Shown: positions 5,610-8,409 of the stretch, piece after piece
How positions within the stretch are numbered: position 1 is the stretch's first letter
How the letters are laid out: the number at the start of each line of letters is the position of its first letter
Assembly (NCBI RefSeq): GCF_938045465.1
Contig: NZ_CALIBF010000110.1
Span: 1-8,409 of the forward strand
DNA from: an uncultured Campylobacter sp.
Lineage (GTDB): Bacteria; Campylobacterota; Campylobacteria; Campylobacterales; Campylobacteraceae
Direction: 5' to 3'
Length of the DNA stretch: 8,409 bases
Program-made: the position numbers and the translations under genes
Notes under the pieces: generated by a model
Told to the model about the DNA's origin: nothing
Seen by the model: only the letters and a program-made list of their open reading frames with translations
Databases searched by the model: none

Positions 5610-6085
5610 ACCGCGCTCCTAAAGTCGAATTTATCGATGTTTTGGCGGATCGCTTCGTAGGTTACGATACCCACGCTGGTGGCTAAATTTAAACTGCGCC
5701 CCGCCCCGCTCATCGGGATCGTGATGCAGTTTTCGCGGTTTGTGCGCATAATCTCAAGCGGCAGCCCGTGCCCTTCCGAGCCGAAAATCAAAAAATCGCC
5801 CGGCTGAAATTTCGCCTCGTAGTAGAGTCTGTTCGTCTTCGTCGTCGCAAAAAAGAAGCGCTGCTTAAATTTCTTGTTCGCCGCCATAAACTCGTCCCAA
5901 TTTTCCCAAATTTTAAGATCCAAGCTCGCCCAGTAATCAAGCCCCGCGCGGCGCAAATGCTTATCGTCGATGACAAATCCCAGCGGCTTGATCAGATGCA
6001 AAGGACACCCTGCGTTGACGCACATGCGCCCGATGGAGCCCGTGTTTGTGTGGATCTGCGGATAAACCAGTACGATATTAAACAT
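5597..6085 (-). CDS. trmL: tRNA (cytidine/uridine-34-2'-O)-methyltransferase TrmL
   Basis: The 162-residue product is a compact SPOUT methyltransferase of the TrmL/CspR subfamily, which methylates the ribose of the wobble base of certain tRNA-Leu isoacceptors using S-adenosylmethionine. The three SPOUT signatures are present: NTGSIGRMC (residues 14-22), FGSEGHGLP (101-109) and IPMSGAGRSLNLATSVGI (123-140), the last forming the knotted cofactor site. Length is normal for the family, with no extra RNA-binding domain. I prefer ATG at 6083-6085 over the TTG immediately upstream; no good ribosome-binding site is visible for either, so translation may be coupled to the preceding gene, whose stop at 6078-6080 it overlaps by 8 nt. 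Confidence 0.93.
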   Translation of the reverse strand: MFNIVLVYPQIHTNTGSIGRMCVNAGCPLHLIKPLGFVIDDKHLRRAGLDYWASLDLKIWENWDEFMAANKKFKQRFFFATTKTNRLYYEAKFQPGDFLIFGSEGHGLPLEIMRTNRENCITIPMSGAGRSLNLATSVGIVTYEAIRQNIDKFDFRSAVCEF

Positions 6086-6836
6086 CAAAAATTACCGATT
6101 TTGAACGGGCAGAATTTTGCGATTTAAAATTCCGTGAGACAAGGTTTTGAGATTTAGAATTTCGAAAAGCCAAATTACGCGGCTTGGGATTTCGCGCAGT
6201 AAAGCCTTGCAAATTTAAATGGGCAAAATTCCATAATTTGAAATTCTGTGAAATAAAATTTAGGTTCATGATTTTGCGACGCTGCAGTACGTCAGATCTC
6301 TCCCTGTAGCGACACGGCTCTTGCATTTTTTTGTGGTGCGGCGAGGCAACTACTCCCATAGCACAGGACGCGCAATACGGCTCGCTAAATTTTGCTTTAA
6401 TACGTTTAATATGACGCAGGCTGTGAGATTTTGTGCCAAGATGTCCTAATCCGCAAAATTTCATCTCGCTGCAATGCGAGCCGTGAAATTCCGTCTCGCT
6501 GCTGCACGGCTCGTATAATTTCTCGCCGCAGCGATGTGATCTGCGAAATTCGCGCGATCCATAAAACTTCGCCTCGTGGGCTTTTTCGGTATGGCGGCAC
6601 GACGGATGAAATTTTAATAGGTAAAATTCCGCGTCATAAAATCCTACCGAGCTAAGCTTTGCACTATGAAATCTTACGCCGCAAAAATTTAAATTTCGCT
6701 CGCCATAAAAGATAAAATTTCGCGCAGCAAAAATCACGGGATTTTGCCTGCGATCAAAGCAAAAAGCGCGCTTTTGCAAAGACGCAGCATTCTTGCAAAA
6801 CGCGTAAATTTCGTCGCGACGATAGAATTTTTTCAT
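6078..6836 (-). CDS. Degenerate pentapeptide-repeat protein
   Basis: The 252-residue product is not a familiar named gene, but it shows a clear five-residue period. Phe/Leu fall at residues 41, 51, 56, 61, 66, 71 and 76, with Ala/Val/Leu often two residues before, matching the A-(N/D)-(L/F)-x-x core of pentapeptide repeats that build a right-handed beta-helix. A second block has Asn at 198, 203, 208 and then 216, 221, 226, 231, 236 and 241. In between (residues 104-137) the spacing becomes about ten (Leu107, Phe117, Phe127), and the part around 150-190 has no period. The usual Asp/Asn before the central residue is often replaced by Lys, Arg or Glu, and there are 11 or so cysteines. AGGAG eight nt before the ATG at 6834-6836 supports translation. 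It lies 49 nt after cca and overlaps trmL. Related proteins range from gyrase protectors to effectors; function here is unknown, and decay is possible. Confidence 0.6.
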   Translation of the reverse strand: MKKFYRRDEIYAFCKNAASLQKRAFCFDRRQNPVIFAARNFIFYGERNLNFCGVRFHSAKLSSVGFYDAEFYLLKFHPSCRHTEKAHEAKFYGSREFRRSHRCGEKLYEPCSSETEFHGSHCSEMKFCGLGHLGTKSHSLRHIKRIKAKFSEPYCASCAMGVVASPHHKKMQEPCRYRERSDVLQRRKIMNLNFISQNFKLWNFAHLNLQGFTARNPKPRNLAFRNSKSQNLVSRNFKSQNSARSKSVIFDV

Positions 6837-6885
6837 AAAACTAGCTCCTAAATAAAACGGCGATTTTACAGAAATCTCTCTAAAT

Positions 6886-8007
6886 TTACGCTTTTAAAGC
6901 CGCTACAAACGCCCTAATCTCCGCTTCTTGCAGCCTCTCAATCTCCTTGCCGATCGCCGCGCCGCGCAGATTGCGAGCGACATCCGCAGCGCAAACCAAG
7001 CTCTTAAATTTCTTATCCCAAATCCCAAGCCGCTTTGATGCTTGCACCCTACCTTTACAATATAGCCCGAGCCACTGCTTAAGCGGCATTTTTAGAGCGA
7101 TTTTGCATAGCTGCTCGTCGCTTACCCGCTTAAAAAACGGCTCACTAAGTAGCCTTTTATAAATTGAATTTAGCCCTAAATTCTTTAAAATTTTATTTTT
7201 ATCTAATCCTAAAAAATTCAAAAACGCGTATAAAAAAAACATTTCATTTCTCACGAAAGATTCGCCGTGCTCTATGAATTTTATCAGCCGCTCGTGCGCG
7301 CGCGGATCAATCCGCAATCCAAAAACCCGCTCATAAAGCCCTAGCTCTTGCATTAGCATCATCCCATATCGGTGCGCAGGTGCACGGAAAAATTTAATCA
7401 GCTCCGCTTTAACGCGCTCGCAACTAAGATCGCTAACGTCGATGCCGTGCATAAGTTCTAAGGTGCGAGGCTCGGCGCGAAGCTCAAATCTCGCAGCAAA
7501 CTGCACTGCGCGATACACGCGCAAGCTATCCTCCACGAAAGTGTGCGGATCGACCACTCGCAAAATCCTCGCATGCAGATCCACAAGCCCGCCGTAAAAA
7601 TCGAGCACTTTGCCGCTTATAGCGTCTATCATCATCGCATTGATCGTAAAATCGCGCCGCCTACTAGCATCGCGTTCGTCCGTAGCCAAAGCGACACTAA
7701 AGCCCTTGTGCCCGACACCCGTCTTGCTTTCGGTGCGCGGAAGCGAAACATCGAAATTTTTATATTTATAAACGAAGTAGCTTTTGCCGACGCCCTGTGC
7801 GCCGAAGCCATACATAATTTGCTCGAAACGGCGCGGATCCACATCGTAAAGTTCCACATCCACATCAGCGCTCGCCCGCCCCAAAAAATGATCGCGCACG
7901 CAGCCGCCTACCAGATATATGCGTGAGCTAAATTTTTTAAGATAATCTAAAAGCGCGATGAAATCGTTATTTTGGTAGATTTTCAAGTCGGTTTTCGATA
8001 CTTGCAA
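6886..8007 (-). CDS. cca: CCA tRNA nucleotidyltransferase (poly(A) polymerase head-domain family)
   Basis: The 373-residue product belongs to the class II nucleotidyltransferases that add or repair the 3'-CCA of tRNA without a template. The head domain shows YLVGGCVRDHFLG (residues 31-43), the metal-binding DVD (Asp48, Asp50) and a third acidic position in NFDVSLPR (Asp86). RRDFTINAMMID (residues 117-128), LVDLHARILRVVDPHTFVED (141-160) and SLRVYRAVQFAARF (161-174) follow, which are the nucleotide-recognition and flexible-loop motifs. The C-terminal half is helical, as in tRNA-binding domains of the family. The start is taken as TTG at 8005-8007, which overlaps the upstream ciaD-like gene by 41 nt; its ribosome-binding site is weak (GGA), and another TTG at 7984-7986 is possible. 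Whether it adds all of CCA or only part cannot be read safely from sequence. Confidence 0.92.
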   Translation of the reverse strand: MQVSKTDLKIYQNNDFIALLDYLKKFSSRIYLVGGCVRDHFLGRASADVDVELYDVDPRRFEQIMYGFGAQGVGKSYFVYKYKNFDVSLPRTESKTGVGHKGFSVALATDERDASRRRDFTINAMMIDAISGKVLDFYGGLVDLHARILRVVDPHTFVEDSLRVYRAVQFAARFELRAEPRTLELMHGIDVSDLSCERVKAELIKFFRAPAHRYGMMLMQELGLYERVFGLRIDPRAHERLIKFIEHGESFVRNEMFFLYAFLNFLGLDKNKILKNLGLNSIYKRLLSEPFFKRVSDEQLCKIALKMPLKQWLGLYCKGRVQASKRLGIWDKKFKSLVCAADVARNLRGAAIGKEIERLQEAEIRAFVAALKA

Positions 8008-8409
8008 GCAAAAATTCCATAAATTTTAAATTTAGCTCCACGCGCGCGTTCAAATCGCCCTTCTCAAAAGCGTTCAGCCCCTCAAAAAGCACTAAAATCC
8101 GCTCTTTTATCGCGCTCAAAAACTCCGCTTCGCTTGAAATTTTAAAATCTGCATTTGCGAGATATTTTGATTTGTAGCCCGCTTGAGGTTGTCTCGCAGC
8201 CCCGAGATGTCGCACTGCTTCAGGATGGCACGTGGCGGAATTTTTAGCACCAGAAGAAACAAAACCTCCCGCTTGCATATCCTGCGCGGTGGAATTACGA
8301 AGCTGCGGCGTGGCGAGCTCATCACCTCGCACCCCAGGCATCGTAAAATTCTGTGACTGAGAAACGAAATTTTGCTGCTGCGTGGCAACATTGCGGATAT
8401 TTAGCGCGG
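7967..8409 (-). CDS. CiaD-like Campylobacter protein, partial (N-terminus beyond the window)
   Basis: The frame is open to the right edge, with 146 residues visible; an internal ATG at 8339-8341 is not needed as start because the frame continues upstream without a stop. The C-terminal ~50 residues (AIKERILVLFEGLN, then LNLKFMEFLLASIENRL) match what I remember of the conserved tail of C. jejuni CiaD (Cj0788), which also lies just upstream of cca (Cj0789). CiaD in C. jejuni is a secreted effector that interferes with host signalling; the conserved tail is found widely in the group and may have an older role. The visible N-terminal part is Gln/Asn/Ser-rich and low in complexity, with a strange insert CHPEAVRHLGAARQPQ (8188-8235) that looks like a translated dispersed repeat. 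The gene overlaps cca by 41 nt. Homology is from memory and strongest for the tail. Confidence 0.62.
   Translation of the reverse strand, partial: ALNIRNVATQQQNFVSQSQNFTMPGVRGDELATPQLRNSTAQDMQAGGFVSSGAKNSATCHPEAVRHLGAARQPQAGYKSKYLANADFKISSEAEFLSAIKERILVLFEGLNAFEKGDLNARVELNLKFMEFLLASIENRLENLPK

Noticed and set aside
5768..6127. Plus-strand 119-residue ORF antisense to trmL
   Set aside because: It mirrors the conserved trmL frame and has no plausible ribosome-binding site or domain.
8116..8391. Minus-strand 91-residue ORF in another frame of the ciaD-like gene
   Set aside because: The competing frame ends in the conserved CiaD-type tail and stays open to the window edge, so this one is a shadow.

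Overview
The window looks like a chromosomal piece of a Campylobacter, probably one of the higher-GC oral species such as the C. gracilis/rectus/showae group. This rests on recognisable Campylobacterota versions of glyS, cca, trmL and a ciaD-like gene, and on codon usage rich in AAA-ATT-TT. The species assignment is inference. Every protein gene lies on the minus strand, so the biological reading order runs from right to left. Two genes are cut by the window edges: a ciaD-like gene at the right and cas8b at the left.

Right and middle (8409 down to 2106) hold a tight co-directional cluster: a ciaD-like gene (partial), cca (tRNA CCA-adding enzyme), a degenerate pentapeptide-repeat protein, trmL (tRNA wobble 2'-O-methyltransferase), a secreted endonuclease/exonuclease/phosphatase-family protein, a 44-residue single-pass membrane protein, and glyS (glycyl-tRNA synthetase beta). 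Most junctions overlap (41, 8, 13, 4 and 17 nt), which suggests translational coupling. Three of the genes serve tRNA biology. A strong 13-bp stem-loop after glyS closes the cluster.

Left (2033 down to 1) is the start of an AT-rich type I-B CRISPR-Cas operon: cas6 (crRNA-processing ribonuclease), a 440-bp gap, then cas8b (large Cascade subunit, truncated). No true CRISPR array lies in the window.

The gap between cas6 and cas8b is the most interesting part. It holds two divergent transcription units. On the minus strand a near-consensus promoter (TTGAAA, 17 bp, TATAAT with a TGn extension) drives a 36-codon ORF with a perfect AAGGAG and a TTG start, encoding a basic plus hydrophobic mini-peptide. 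On the plus strand another TATAAT precedes a predicted ~65-nt RNA shaped like a single crRNA unit: a CCC-GCT-GGG hairpin followed directly by an 8-nt ATTTAAAA handle, then a spacer-like stretch. The first 11 nt of that spacer, TTATTGTTTTA, are identical to DNA over the start site of the mini-peptide gene, next to a TCC that could act as a PAM, and identity ends after the seed. This is the architecture of CreTA, the CRISPR-guarding toxin-antitoxin RNA pair described beside type I cas genes in haloarchaea and bacteria. The likely logic is that Cas6 matures the CreA-like RNA, Cascade containing Cas8b uses it to repress the toxin promoter, and loss of Cascade releases the toxin. The sequence architecture is seen directly; the function is inferred.
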